Counted from the first letter of the stretch, positions 26,838 through 35,728 are shown. The stretch: DNA of 64,000 nt from Methylomonas montana (GCF_030490285.1 NZ_CP129884.1:2232001-2296000), one strand, 5' to 3'. The notes: generated by a model not told the origin, from the sequence alone. Translations and numbers: made by a program.

Positions 26838-28007
26838 TTGTATTTGAATGACTTAGGCATAGTCTGCGCGTTGGGCGATAGCAAGGCCGAAGTATTGCAC
26901 GCCTGGCTTTCCGGTCACTACGGTAAACCCGCCGCCATACCTTGGCTAGGCTCGGACATTCCCGCGATAGGCGTGCAAACGCAGCTGCACGCGCTGCCGC
27001 AAAGCCTGACTCACTACGATTGTCGAAACAACCGCATGCTGCTGACGGCGCTGGCGCAGATCGAGTCCGGTGTCGGCCGGATGATCATGCGTTACGGTCG
27101 GGACCGGATCGGCCTAGTGCTCGGCACCAGTACATCCGGGATCGCCGAGGGCGAATCAGCGGTGCAGGTGTTGCAGACCACGGGGCGGATGCCGGCCAAT
27201 TATCACTATAAACAGCAGGAATTGGGAGGCGCTGCGGAATGTTTGGCGACCTATCTGGATATTCAGGGGCCTGCCTTTACCGTCTCGACCAGTTGTTCGT
27301 CCAGTGCCAACGCCTTGGCTTCGGCCCGCCGCTTGTTACGCTTGGGGATCTGCGATGCGGTGGTGGTTGGCGGCAGCGATGCCTTATGTCGAACCACTTT
27401 GGAAGGCTTTACGGCCTTGGGGGCGGTTAGCCGCACCGCTTGTAATGCCTTTAGCAAAAACCGTGACGGGACCATCCTCGGCGAAGGAGCGGCTTTGTTC
27501 CTGGTCAGCCGAGAGCCGGCAGTCGCTGCGCTGCTGGGGGTTGGAACCAGTTCGGACGCCTATCATATTTCAGCGCCCCGTCCCGACGGCAGCTGCGCCT
27601 ATTCGGCCATGCAAGCGGCCCTGCAAGATGCCGCGCTGACGCCTGAACAGCTGGATTACATCAATCTCCACGGTACCGCAACCCGGCAAAACGACGCGAT
27701 GGAAGGCCGAGCGGTTGAGCGTTTGTTTGGCAGCGAGACCGCGTGCGGTTCGAACAAGCCTGCGACCGGCCATTGTCTAGGCGCGGCCGGCGCCATCGAA
27801 GCCGGTTTGTGCTGGCTGCTGCTGTCCGATTTGAATCCGGAAAAACGTTTGCCGCCGCATCTATGGGATGGGGTAAGCGATCCGGAAATACCGAAGCTGG
27901 GGTTTCTCACGCTGGAAAGCCGGCAGCCTAAGCGACTACAATACTGCCTTAGCAATTCTTTCTCTTTTGGAGGCAATAATGTATCCCTGCTCATCGGGCA
28001 ACTCTGA
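26838..28007 (+). CDS. Beta-ketoacyl-ACP synthase, ApeO-like
   Basis: A 389-residue condensing enzyme that extends the aryl polyene on its carrier protein. The catalytic triad is intact: Cys153 in STSCSSSA, His278 in NLHGTAT, and His312 in ATGHCLGAAG. It resembles the ApeO branch rather than housekeeping FabF; its closest partner in the window is the ketosynthase at 47.8 kb, which shares the opening layout and YDCRN..LL/ALK segments. Translation begins at a TTG with a GAGG site 8 bases upstream. The end overlaps the dehydratase start by 29 bases, so the two are coupled. ApeO-type enzymes are reported to pair with a chain-length-factor-like partner. Confidence 0.88.
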   Translation: MYLNDLGIVCALGDSKAEVLHAWLSGHYGKPAAIPWLGSDIPAIGVQTQLHALPQSLTHYDCRNNRMLLTALAQIESGVGRMIMRYGRDRIGLVLGTSTSGIAEGESAVQVLQTTGRMPANYHYKQQELGGAAECLATYLDIQGPAFTVSTSCSSSANALASARRLLRLGICDAVVVGGSDALCRTTLEGFTALGAVSRTACNAFSKNRDGTILGEGAALFLVSREPAVAALLGVGTSSDAYHISAPRPDGSCAYSAMQAALQDAALTPEQLDYINLHGTATRQNDAMEGRAVERLFGSETACGSNKPATGHCLGAAGAIEAGLCWLLLSDLNPEKRLPPHLWDGVSDPEIPKLGFLTLESRQPKRLQYCLSNSFSFGGNNVSLLIGQL

Positions 28008-28470
28008 CAGCCCTGCGGATTTCCCGTACGCCGTCGCAGCGCTAGTGCCCCAGTCTCAAGATATGGTGCTGCTGGACAGAGTGCTGGAAGTAGGGGAAAG
28101 CCATATCGTCGCCGAACTGAGTGTGCGCGACGATGGCTTGTTTTCGCAAGCGGATCACACGGTTCCGGCTTGGGTAGGCATGGAATATATGGCTCAGGCC
28201 ATTGCCGCGTTTTCCGGCTACAACCGGAAGATACGGGGGGAAGAGATAGGCTTGGGATTTTTATTGGGTACCCGTCACTATCAATGCTCCGTCGCTAGCT
28301 TCCCTTGCGGCACTCGGCTGAATGTGCGAGCGGAAAAGATCATCGAAGCGGCCAACGATATGTCGGTTTTCGATTGCACCATTCAGGGCGACAACATCAG
28401 CGCCACCGCCAACCTCAACGTCCTGTTGCCGCAGGATTCGGAAAAATTTCTCGCAGGAAAGGGAATATGA
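27979..28470 (+). CDS. 3-hydroxyacyl-ACP dehydratase, ApeP-like hot-dog protein
   Basis: A 163-residue hot-dog-fold protein. It is recognised by LVPQSQDMVLLDRVLE near the start and the central helix PAWVGMEYMAQAIAAF, as in the ApeP/FabA-like dehydratases of aryl-polyene clusters. It removes water from the 3-hydroxyacyl intermediate to give the conjugated double bond. The ATG at 27979 follows GGAGG five bases upstream and lies inside the 3' end of the ketosynthase gene. The stop overlaps the next ATG (ATGA). A second dehydratase (ApeI-like, 32.4 kb) is present, matching the two-dehydratase arrangement known for these clusters. Confidence 0.85.
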   Translation: MYPCSSGNSDSPADFPYAVAALVPQSQDMVLLDRVLEVGESHIVAELSVRDDGLFSQADHTVPAWVGMEYMAQAIAAFSGYNRKIRGEEIGLGFLLGTRHYQCSVASFPCGTRLNVRAEKIIEAANDMSVFDCTIQGDNISATANLNVLLPQDSEKFLAGKGI

Positions 28471-29195
28471 GTCAAAAAACCATCCTGGTGACCGGATCCA
28501 GTCGTGGCATCGGTAAAGCCATCGCTTTGCGTCTGGCCCGCCAGGGGTACGATATTGTCGTGCATTGTCGCAGTCGTCTGGACGAGGCTTTGCAAGTACG
28601 GGACGAAATTCTGCAAATGGACAGGCAGTCTAGGGTATTGAGCTTCGACCTGGCCGACCGTAATGCCGCCAAGCAAGTGCTCGAACAGGACATCCAGGCT
28701 CACGGCGCTTATTATGGCGTGGTGTGCAATGCCGGGCTTTCCAGGGACAACGCCTTTCCGGCGTTGAGCGGAGAAGATTGGGATCAGGTGTTGCGCAGCA
28801 ATCTGGACGGTTTCTACAACGTGCTTTATCCCTTGGTAATGCCCATGATTCAGCGCCGCAAGCCCGGACGCATCGTGACATTGTCGTCGGTTTCAGGGCT
28901 TGTCGGCAATCGCGGCCAAGTCAACTATAGCGCCGCCAAGGCCGGCATCATAGGCGCCACCAAGGCGTTGGCGGTGGAATTGGCGAAACGTAAAATCACC
29001 GTCAATTGCGTGGCGCCAGGCCTGATCGAGACCGATATGCTGGAAGGGTTGCCTTTGGAAGAGATGGTCTCGGCGATTCCGGCAAAACGGTTGGGAACTC
29101 CGGAAGAAGTGGCCGCCTTGGTGGCTTTCCTGATGTCCGACGACGCGGCTTACATTACCCGGCAGGTGATTTCGGTGAATGGAGGTTTGTGTTGA
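28467..29195 (+). CDS. 3-oxoacyl-ACP reductase, FabG/ApeQ-like
   Basis: A 242-residue classical short-chain dehydrogenase. Residues 7-14 give the NADP(H) motif TGSSRGIG. NAG lies near residue 87, and the catalytic set Ser, Tyr and Lys is in LSSVSG and YSAAKAG. The C-terminal VNGGL motif is also present. It reduces the 3-oxoacyl-ACP made by the ketosynthases. It starts in ATGA overlap with the dehydratase and its stop overlaps the TTG start of the next ketosynthase, placing KS-DH-KR-KS in one coupled unit. A housekeeping FabG role is less likely because of that context. Confidence 0.93.
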   Translation: MSQKTILVTGSSRGIGKAIALRLARQGYDIVVHCRSRLDEALQVRDEILQMDRQSRVLSFDLADRNAAKQVLEQDIQAHGAYYGVVCNAGLSRDNAFPALSGEDWDQVLRSNLDGFYNVLYPLVMPMIQRRKPGRIVTLSSVSGLVGNRGQVNYSAAKAGIIGATKALAVELAKRKITVNCVAPGLIETDMLEGLPLEEMVSAIPAKRLGTPEEVAALVAFLMSDDAAYITRQVISVNGGLC

Positions 29196-30424
29196 GCCGC
29201 CGCGTGGTGGTGACCGGCATGGCCGGTTTTTCGCCGATCGGCAACGATTGGGACGAGATACGCGCCCGACTCGTAGCCCGCCGTTCCGGCATTCGTTATT
29301 TGCCGGAGTGGGAGATCTATAACGGTCTGTTGACCCGCCTGGGCGGACCGGTGGAAAATTTCAACCTGCCCGCGCATTACACCCGCAAAAACACCCGCAG
29401 CATGGGGCGAGTCTCGCTGTTGGCGACCCGCGCCACGGAATTGGCATTGATTGATGCCGGTTTGTTGAGCGATCCGGTCATCAGTGGCGGGCGCACCGGC
29501 GTGGCCTATGGCTCATCAGTAGGATCAACTCCGGCGATCGCCGATTTTGGCAGAATGCTGATTAATCATGACATCGGCAATCTCAACGCCACCACCTACT
29601 TGAAGATGATGGGCCACACCACCGCGGCCAATGTGGCGCTGTTTTTCCAGGTACGGGGTCGGGTCATTCCAAGCGTCAGCGCCTGTACCTCCGGCAGCAT
29701 GGGCATCGGTTACGCTTATGAAGCCATCAAATTCGGTTTGCAGGATGTGATGCTGGCGGGCGGTGCGGAGGAGCTTTGCCCCACCGAAGCGGCGCTGTTC
29801 GATGCCTTATACGCTACCAGTACCCGTAACGCCGAACCGGAACTCACCCCCAGACCTTTCGACATCGACCGGGATGGACTGGTGATCGGCGAGGGCGGCT
29901 GTACGCTGGTACTGGAGGAACTGGAACGTGCTTTAGCGCGAGGCGCACGGATCTATGCCGAGGTGGCGGGCTTCGCTACCAATGCCGACGGCGCCCATGC
30001 CACCCAGCCCAACGCGGAAACCATGCAGGTGGTCATGCGTCTGGCTTTGCAGGATGCGCGTCTTGAACCGGGCCAAATCGCTTATATCAGCGCCCACGGC
30101 ACCGCGACCGAACAAGGCGATATCGCCGAAAGTCATGCCACCGGCGCGGTGTTCGGAGCCAATACCCCAATCAGTAGCCTGAAAAGCTACACCGGCCATA
30201 CTTTGGGGGCCTGCGGCGCCTTGGAAGCCATGGTTGCCATCAGGATGATGCAGGATGGCTGGTTTCATCCCAATCTTAACCTTGATCATCCTGATCAGCG
30301 TTGTGCGGAGCTCGATTACATCACCGGCGATGGCCGTAGTATTAACGTCAACTACGTGATGAGCAATAATTTTGCTTTTGGCGGTATCAACACTTCTTTG
30401 GTTTTACGTCGCTGGGAAGACTGA
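29192..30424 (+). CDS. Beta-ketoacyl-ACP synthase II, ApeR/FabF-like
   Basis: A 410-residue FabF-type ketosynthase with the full triad: Cys165 in SACTSGSMG, His302 in SAHGTAT and His336 in YTGHTLGA. It begins RRVVVTGMAGFSPIG, the usual FabF opening. I place the start at the TTG at 29192, overlapping the FabG stop, with GGAGG six bases upstream; a GTG one codon earlier is possible. In aryl-polyene systems ApeR is a homodimeric ketosynthase acting alongside the ApeO/chain-length-factor pair. The next gene, one base after the stop, is a chain-length-factor-like protein. Confidence 0.9.
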   Translation: MSRRVVVTGMAGFSPIGNDWDEIRARLVARRSGIRYLPEWEIYNGLLTRLGGPVENFNLPAHYTRKNTRSMGRVSLLATRATELALIDAGLLSDPVISGGRTGVAYGSSVGSTPAIADFGRMLINHDIGNLNATTYLKMMGHTTAANVALFFQVRGRVIPSVSACTSGSMGIGYAYEAIKFGLQDVMLAGGAEELCPTEAALFDALYATSTRNAEPELTPRPFDIDRDGLVIGEGGCTLVLEELERALARGARIYAEVAGFATNADGAHATQPNAETMQVVMRLALQDARLEPGQIAYISAHGTATEQGDIAESHATGAVFGANTPISSLKSYTGHTLGACGALEAMVAIRMMQDGWFHPNLNLDHPDQRCAELDYITGDGRSINVNYVMSNNFAFGGINTSLVLRRWED

Positions 30425-30425
30425 A

Positions 30426-31202
30426 GTGTCCGATAACATGGCGTATTCCCACCCGCAGGCTTCGGCGCCGAGCGGGATGGAAACCCGGTTGAATTTCACG
30501 CTCGATTACTGGTGTCTATGGCAATCGCAACAAACTTCCGTAACTGGCGGTTGGCCAGGCGGGGACGTTTTGCCGTATAACGATGGCAGTGCCGACGTGA
30601 GTTTTTTGCCGGTGATGCAAAGGCGCCGGCTGTCGCCCCTGGCCAGGGCGGTCTGCGCAGTGGTTTGGCGCGGTCGGCTTGCAGGCGGCGATATGCCTAC
30701 GGTGTTTTTCTCAAGCCATGGCGAAAGCCAGTATTACTTCGAGATGCTGGCAGGCATGGCTGAGGGTGAGCCTGTGTCGCCTACTCGCTTCAGCCTGTGC
30801 GTACACAATGCCATCGCCGGTCTGTCCAGCATCCACACCGAGAGTTTCTTGCCCTATGTGTGCTTGGCGGGTGGTTCGGAGGGCATGTTTGCAGCATTCC
30901 TCGAAGCGGGGGGCATGCTGTTGGAAGTCCCCCGGGTTTTGGTGGTTTGCTATGAGCAAGCTTTGCCAGAAGTGTACCAAGCCTACCTATCCACGCCCGA
31001 CATTACTTGGGCTTTGGCGATGGTTCTGACTAAATCCGGAGGGCCGGGGCGTCAGTTGCGGCTGGTGCGCGAGCCAGCCTGCAGTCCGGAATATCAGGAC
31101 AGGCAGGCGGCAAGTTTTGTGCAGGCCATTCTGGATGGCGTGCGGAGTTCGGGTTGTCGTCTCGAACGCTCGTTTTGGCGCTGGAGTCTGGACGATGTTT
31201 GA
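30426..31202 (+). CDS. Ketosynthase-like chain length factor (ApeC-like), copy 1
   Basis: A 258-residue protein resembling only the N-terminal half of a ketosynthase (Ketoacyl-synt_2 type): FFSSHGESQYYFEML, then FSLCVHNAIAGLSSI, and LAGGSEGMFAAFLEA. It lacks the catalytic histidine motifs. Such proteins form heterodimers with ApeO-like ketosynthases and help set polyene length. The start is a GTG one base after the ApeR-like gene; an ATG at 30438 is the alternative. A paralogue lies at 49.0 kb. The segment aligned with the active site carries no Cys-Ser-Ser nucleophile, in keeping with a non-catalytic partner. Confidence 0.78.
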   Translation: MSDNMAYSHPQASAPSGMETRLNFTLDYWCLWQSQQTSVTGGWPGGDVLPYNDGSADVSFLPVMQRRRLSPLARAVCAVVWRGRLAGGDMPTVFFSSHGESQYYFEMLAGMAEGEPVSPTRFSLCVHNAIAGLSSIHTESFLPYVCLAGGSEGMFAAFLEAGGMLLEVPRVLVVCYEQALPEVYQAYLSTPDITWALAMVLTKSGGPGRQLRLVREPACSPEYQDRQAASFVQAILDGVRSSGCRLERSFWRWSLDDV

Positions 31203-31359
31203 GCCTCACGGCGACGGTGGCGTACAAGTAAAAATCCTCCTCAAAAAATGCCAGCGGTTTAAGCGCCCAACCGGTTTACTTCAAACCGGCAAATTGGGGA
31301 TGATGCGGGGATAATTCCGCTTCAGGGACGTAAAGAGTTGTTCTGTTGCGACCCGGTAA

Positions 31360-31522
31360 AGGACCGGCCTTCACTCCATAGACGTATTGGAACTTGGAGG
31401 GGCCTTGAAGAAAAAATACAATATTGACATTGATACCGATGTAAGCGGGCTTGCCGGGCATTTTGCCTTGCTGAAAAATCTGGCCCGATTGATCGTGTAT
31501 CGCAACAGGAAACTGAACCCGT
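31360..31522 (+). pseudogene. Remnant of an acyl carrier protein gene
   Basis: One frame reads GLHSIDVLELGGALKKKYN, then IDIDTD and HFALLKNLARLIVYRN. This is the ACP helix II/III pattern, and the intact ACP at 44.0 kb reads GLDSIDALEIGVMLDRQYG. Here the Asp before the phosphopantetheine Ser has become His. A stop at 31357 cuts the frame, an apparent frameshift lies near 31366 (upstream GKG-like bases are in another frame), and the frame has no own stop before the next ACP gene. A broken tandem ACP is the best reading. The rest of the gap (31203-31359) holds no recognisable gene. Confidence 0.6.
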
Positions 31523-31771
31523 ATGAAAACCCAAGAAGAAATATTCGCCACATTAAGACAGATTATGTCGGAAATGTTCGAGTTGGCGCCCGAGGACATC
31601 GTTCTGGATGCCAACTTGCGGCAGGATTTGGATATAGACAGTATCGACGCCGTGGATTTAATGGTCAGGCTACGGGAGATTACCGGCAAACGCATCAATC
31701 CGGAAGACTTCAAAAATGCCCGCACCATCCAGGACGTTGTCGATACCGTATACCGAATCAGCGCTAGCTAA
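31523..31771 (+). CDS. Acyl carrier protein (ApeE/F-like)
   Basis: An 82-residue acidic carrier protein with the phosphopantetheine motif DIDSIDAVDL; the Ser at residue 40 receives the prosthetic group. It carries the growing aryl-polyene chain between ketosynthases, reductase and dehydratases. An AGGAAA site precedes the ATG. It follows a broken ACP remnant, so a tandem ACP pair, usual in aryl-polyene clusters, appears to have lost one member here. It is followed 6 bases later by a COG4648-type membrane protein, an arrangement repeated at 44.0-44.9 kb. Confidence 0.93.
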   Translation: MKTQEEIFATLRQIMSEMFELAPEDIVLDANLRQDLDIDSIDAVDLMVRLREITGKRINPEDFKNARTIQDVVDTVYRISAS

Positions 31772-31777
31772 GCGTCC

Positions 31778-32428
31778 ATGCTTAAGGATACTCTCAGCAA
31801 GTGGATGGCCTTGGCGTCCTTGGGCGAGGCTTGGAACGACGCCGGTCCCGAGCCAGCCGCCGAACGTCAAGGCATGTTCCTCAGCGTCGTCGTCTGGGGC
31901 CTGGCGGCCGCTTATCCCTTTCTGATTTGGTTTTCGCAGGATTACCTTCAGCCGCGTACCATGTCTTTGCTATTGGCCGGGCTTTTCTTGTTGCGCTTCC
32001 TGCTGCGCCGAAGTCTCGGCAAGCCCGCCGGCGAGGCGGAACCGCTGCTGATGCTGATCTGCGCCTTTTTTCTGCTGGCGGCCGCGCTGGTCAACGAAAC
32101 CAGCTGGTTGCTGGCCTATCCGGTGTTCGTCAGCCTGTTGTTTTTTAGCGTGTTTGCCTTCAGTCTGGCTTATCCGCCGACCGTGGTGGAACGGCTGGCG
32201 AGACTCGAAGATCCTAATCTGCCGCCCAAAGGGGTGATATACACCCGCAAGGTGACACAGGTGTGGATAGGTTTTTTCCTGGCGAATGCCGGGCTCTCGT
32301 TGCTAACCATCTGGTATGGCGATCGCTGGCTGTGGAGCCTTTACAACGGCTGCATCTCCTATATATTGATGGGCTTGTTGATGGCCGGGGAAATGGTCAT
32401 CCGCCGCAAAGTTAAGGCAAGTTTTTGA
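31778..32428 (+). CDS. COG4648-type inner-membrane protein, copy 1
   Basis: A 216-residue protein with five or six hydrophobic helices (for example VVVWGLAAAYPFLIWF and LLMLICAFFLLAAALV). The conserved stretch FAFSLAYPPTVVERLARL aligns with the Sxx(F/T)VERL(A/V)RL region of the paralogue at 44.3 kb. Members of this family are regular parts of aryl-polyene clusters, always near the ACP; their biochemical role is unknown. A role in anchoring or passing the chain at the membrane is speculation. It starts 6 bases after the ACP gene, and the next gene starts within its stop region. Confidence 0.75.
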   Translation: MLKDTLSKWMALASLGEAWNDAGPEPAAERQGMFLSVVVWGLAAAYPFLIWFSQDYLQPRTMSLLLAGLFLLRFLLRRSLGKPAGEAEPLLMLICAFFLLAAALVNETSWLLAYPVFVSLLFFSVFAFSLAYPPTVVERLARLEDPNLPPKGVIYTRKVTQVWIGFFLANAGLSLLTIWYGDRWLWSLYNGCISYILMGLLMAGEMVIRRKVKASF

Positions 32429-32808
32429 ATAGTGTAATGTTGGTAGATAAGCAAACCGTTTTGTTTCCGAAAATAGTGGGAGAAAACTCCCATGCCGATC
32501 AGGTGCTCCTGACGTTGCGAATCCCCGAGGAGCTGGCTTATTTCAAAGGCCATTTCGAGGAAATTCCGGTTGTCCCCGGCGTCGCGCAAATTCAATGGGC
32601 GGTGCATTACGCTCGGCAATACCTCGGGTTAAATCTTGGCTTCAGTCATATGGAAGTCGTGAAATTTAAAGAGCTTTTATTGCCCGGACAGCAGTTGGAA
32701 TTGAGCTTGCATTATCTGGAGCAGGCTTGCAAATTGGAGTTTTGTTACCGTTCGGCAGTCTGCGAATACAGCTCGGGTAGAATCTATTTTCATGACCACC
32801 TTGTTTAA
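32425..32808 (+). CDS. 3-hydroxyacyl-ACP dehydratase, ApeI/FabZ-like
   Basis: A hot-dog protein of 127 residues (TTG start at 32425 overlapping the previous stop) or 123 residues (ATG at 32437). The motif YFKGHFEEIPVVPGVAQIQ is the FabZ-type HFxxxPVxPG signature with the catalytic His. It is the second dehydratase of the island and with the ApeP-like protein would process the polyene intermediates. Spacing to the AAGG site favours the TTG. It overlaps the glycosyltransferase start by 17 bases. Confidence 0.82.
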   Translation: MNSVMLVDKQTVLFPKIVGENSHADQVLLTLRIPEELAYFKGHFEEIPVVPGVAQIQWAVHYARQYLGLNLGFSHMEVVKFKELLLPGQQLELSLHYLEQACKLEFCYRSAVCEYSSGRIYFHDHLV

Positions 32809-33535
32809 TCCCTGCATACTGATTCCTGTCTACAACCATGAAAATCCGCTAACGGGGATTGTCGAGCGTTTGTCCGCTTATCGGCTGCCTTGTCTGCTGG
32901 TGGATGACGGTAGCGATGCGAGCTGCGCAGCGATTATTCGCAGTCTGGCGGATCGCTATTCCTGGGTACAAAGTATCCGGCTGGAGCTGAACCAGGGGAA
33001 GGGTGCGGCGGTCAAGGCCGGCATTCTGGCTGCGCAGGCTCAAGCTTATTCTCATGCGCTGCAAATCGATGCCGACGGTCAGCATGATCTGGACGATCTG
33101 GCTAAATTCCTAGCCGCCACCCGGCAACAGCCGGACGCGGTCGTTATCGGTCGAGCATTATTCGATGCATCGATTCCCAAACTGCGCTTTTACGCTCGTT
33201 ATCTGACGCATGCCTGGGTGCATATCAACACCTTGTCCTGCGCGATTCCCGACTCCATGTGCGGCTACCGTGTCTATCCCGTGGCATCCTGCGCGAAGTT
33301 GATCCAAAGCATAGCCATGGAAAATCGGATGGGCTTCGATACGGAGATTTTGGTTAGGCTTTACTGGCAAGGGGTAACGGTCATCTCTATTCCAACTCAG
33401 GTTCGCTATCCGCTAGATGGCTTATCCCATTTCCGTGCCTGGGAGGACAATTTGCTCCTCAGTCAGACCCATGCCCGCTTGTTTTTCGGCATGTTGCTAC
33501 GTTTGCCAAAACTGTTGGCGAGGCATTTTCGATGA
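32792..33535 (+). CDS. Family 2 glycosyltransferase
   Basis: A 247-residue GT-A-fold glycosyltransferase. The N-terminus CILIPVYNHEN and LLVDDGSD bind the nucleotide sugar, and LQIDADGQHD holds the DxD metal motif. No membrane helices are evident. In aryl-polyene clusters a GT2 and an acyltransferase, often fused, attach the pigment to a lipid or sugar anchor so that it stays in the outer membrane. Here they are separate genes joined by ATGA overlap. Sugar donor and acceptor are unknown. The dolichyl-phosphate mannosyltransferase-like family is the closest general match. Confidence 0.88.
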   Translation: MTTLFNPCILIPVYNHENPLTGIVERLSAYRLPCLLVDDGSDASCAAIIRSLADRYSWVQSIRLELNQGKGAAVKAGILAAQAQAYSHALQIDADGQHDLDDLAKFLAATRQQPDAVVIGRALFDASIPKLRFYARYLTHAWVHINTLSCAIPDSMCGYRVYPVASCAKLIQSIAMENRMGFDTEILVRLYWQGVTVISIPTQVRYPLDGLSHFRAWEDNLLLSQTHARLFFGMLLRLPKLLARHFR

Positions 33536-34518
33536 AGCCCGCTAACGCTGCCGGCCATTGGGCGGCTCTCGAGGAAAACAGTCTGCTCTGGGGCATACGG
33601 ATATTGGTATGGATTTATCGGCTGTTCGGCCGCTGGGTGTTTCGCCTGTTCTTACGGCCGGTCGTCAGCTATTACTTCCTTTTCGGACCTGTTGCCCGTC
33701 AGGCTTCAATGGATTATTTGCGCCGTCTGGGCCGGTTTTACCCGGAATTGGGCATGGACGGCGGGCTCTGGCAGAGTTATCAGCATTTTCTGAGCTTCGG
33801 CGAGACCTTGTTGGACAAGATCGTGGTTTGGACCGGCAGCATAGATCAAAGTGAGGTAGATTTTCCCAACCGACAGTTGCTGCTCGACATGATCGATCAA
33901 AAGCGGGGGGGAATGCTGCTATCCGGGCATATTGGTAACTTTGAAATTTGTCAGGCGGTTGCTAACCAGCGCCGGCAGATTCACCTCAACATCCTGGTGC
34001 ATACCAAACATGCCGAGAAATTCAATCGCTTACTCGGCGGCAGTAAAGGCAGCGCTACTATCCAACTGATCCAAGTCACCGAACTCAGTCCGGCGATCGC
34101 TATTTCCCTGCAAGAAAAGATCGAACGCGGCGAGTTTTTGGTGATGGTGGGTGATCGAATACCGGTACAAGTCGGCGGCCGTACGGTGCCGGCCAGCTTC
34201 CTCGGCGAAGACGCCAGTTTTCCGCAAGGCCCTTATTTGTTGGCCTCGCTGCTGCGTTGTCCGGTATATACCCTGTTTTGCTTCCCCGTAGACGGACGAT
34301 TTCAGATTAAACTGGAACTGTTTGCCGAAGCTATCCGCATCCCGCGTTCCGAACCGCAACGCAGAGAGATGCTGGAATCGCTGGCGCGACGTTATGCGGA
34401 ACGCTTGGAAGCCTATTGCCGCTTGGTGCCGTTGCAATGGTTTAACTTTTACCCGTATTGGAGCCGGTCAAGCGATGACGATGCCGGCCAGGTAGCAGCG
34501 GAGGACAAGCGACTATGA
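33532..34518 (+). CDS. LpxL/HtrB-like acyltransferase
   Basis: A 328-residue acyltransferase of the lauroyl/myristoyl transferase family. One N-terminal membrane segment is present (VWIYRLFGRWVFRLFL). The catalytic block comes next: LLSGHIGNFEICQAV holds the HxxxxE dyad in the form H-I-G-N-F-E. Later are VMVGDRIPVQVGGR and SFPQGPYLLASLL, both typical of LpxL relatives. It follows the glycosyltransferase in ATGA overlap and probably acylates the glycosylated pigment anchor. A housekeeping lipid A role is unlikely because the gene is embedded in the island. Confidence 0.87.
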   Translation: MKPANAAGHWAALEENSLLWGIRILVWIYRLFGRWVFRLFLRPVVSYYFLFGPVARQASMDYLRRLGRFYPELGMDGGLWQSYQHFLSFGETLLDKIVVWTGSIDQSEVDFPNRQLLLDMIDQKRGGMLLSGHIGNFEICQAVANQRRQIHLNILVHTKHAEKFNRLLGGSKGSATIQLIQVTELSPAIAISLQEKIERGEFLVMVGDRIPVQVGGRTVPASFLGEDASFPQGPYLLASLLRCPVYTLFCFPVDGRFQIKLELFAEAIRIPRSEPQRREMLESLARRYAERLEAYCRLVPLQWFNFYPYWSRSSDDDAGQVAAEDKRL

Positions 34519-34931
34519 TCCGCGCCGACGTCGAGTTGACAGTGCCTTTTCATGACATCGATCTATTGAACATCGCCTGGCATGGGCACTATTGTAAATA
34601 TATCGAGCTTGCCCGTTGCGCGATGCTGGACAAAATCGGCTACGGTTATATGGCCATGAAGGACACGGGATACGTTTGGCCCATCGTCGATTTGCATCTG
34701 AAGTTTGTCCGCCCGGCCAAGTTTGAGCAGAGTATTCGGGTGTCGGCGGAACTGGTGGAATGGGAATATCGGATGAAGATCAAATACTCGATCGCCGACA
34801 CCAACACCGGGGAAGTGCTGGCCAAGGGGCATACCATACAGGCGGCGGTCGATGCCGTCAGCGGCGAAATGTGCTACGCCTCGCCGGCGGTATTTCTGGA
34901 AAAACTCGGCATCAAAACCGATGCCCCATAG
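34515..34931 (+). CDS. YbgC/4-hydroxybenzoyl-CoA-type thioesterase (ApeK-like)
   Basis: A 138-residue hot-dog thioesterase. The N-terminal VPFHDIDLLNIAWHGHYCKYIELAR-type stretch, here with Asp at residues 14 and 16 and an active-site HGHY, is the acyl-CoA thioesterase signature. It would release aryl-polyene chains from the carrier protein or clear misprimed ones. It begins in ATGA overlap with the acyltransferase and closes the first half of the island; no terminator is obvious in the 160 bases after it. Confidence 0.87.
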   Translation: MIRADVELTVPFHDIDLLNIAWHGHYCKYIELARCAMLDKIGYGYMAMKDTGYVWPIVDLHLKFVRPAKFEQSIRVSAELVEWEYRMKIKYSIADTNTGEVLAKGHTIQAAVDAVSGEMCYASPAVFLEKLGIKTDAP

Positions 34932-35097
34932 CCGGGCATTGATGTTTTCCGTTTTGCGCTGGGTAAGGCTGGGCTAGTCTTTCATATTTGACTCGCCACC
35001 GGTTCCGCTGGCTTGTACTATCTGATCTATCGTTCGCGGCGCTATGTCTAGGTTGGCGCCAGCATTTTCTTAACCATTTGCTCGAGGGACTTTGACT

Positions 35098-35661
35098 ATG
35101 TTCAGAAAAAACTTAATTTTGATTTTGCTTTGCCTGGCTGTTTTGGCGGTCGGTTGTAAAAAAGACCTTAAATCCGGCGAAGCGGCCGCAGTGGTCCCGC
35201 AGGCACAGGTTTACTTCACGCAGTTCAGTCTGTTCCAAGAGCAGAACAGGTTCCGCACCACCAATTACCGCAAGGGTCAATTGATTCCTATCAATACAGC
35301 GGTTGCGCTGCTCTCTCTGGATTCGGACCAGGCGGTGCTCAGGGTGGAGGCAAGCGGCCAGCTGATAACCATCGAAAACGTGCAGAAATTCACCAAAGAC
35401 GAGATGCCGATCGCCTTCAGTAAAATCGCCGGCACCAGCAAGGTCGACCTTAACCGGTTTACTGCCGCCGAGCGCGAAAGCATTTTGGCGGGGCAGGTCA
35501 AGAAAGACATGAGCAAGAAAGCCGTGCTGGCAGCCATAGGCTATCCACCCCAACATGTGACGCCCTCGCTGGATGGCGACGATTGGACATACTGGTCCAA
35601 CCTGTTCAATCGCTTTGTCGTGAAATTCAAAAACGGCAAGGTCGACAGCATCGTCGACTGA
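35098..35661 (+). CDS. SmpA/OmlA-like lipoprotein
   Basis: A 187-residue lipoprotein. A signal peptide ends in the lipobox LAVGC near residue 20. The C-terminal part (ILAGQVKKDMSKKAVLAAIG, then SLDGDDWTYW) resembles the BamE/SmpA-type small outer-membrane lipoprotein fold. ATG 35098 follows GAGGGA nine bases upstream, better than the TTG two codons earlier. It may help envelope insertion of the pigment complex, but it could also be unrelated to the island. A short hairpin (35664-35681) follows the stop, without a T-tract. Confidence 0.7.
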   Translation: MFRKNLILILLCLAVLAVGCKKDLKSGEAAAVVPQAQVYFTQFSLFQEQNRFRTTNYRKGQLIPINTAVALLSLDSDQAVLRVEASGQLITIENVQKFTKDEMPIAFSKIAGTSKVDLNRFTAAERESILAGQVKKDMSKKAVLAAIGYPPQHVTPSLDGDDWTYWSNLFNRFVVKFKNGKVDSIVD

Positions 35662-35728
35662 TGCCGCAATCCCGGTTGCGGAAGAAATAGTGCCTTAAGA
35701 ATAACGGGATAATAAATTTGATGGATTT

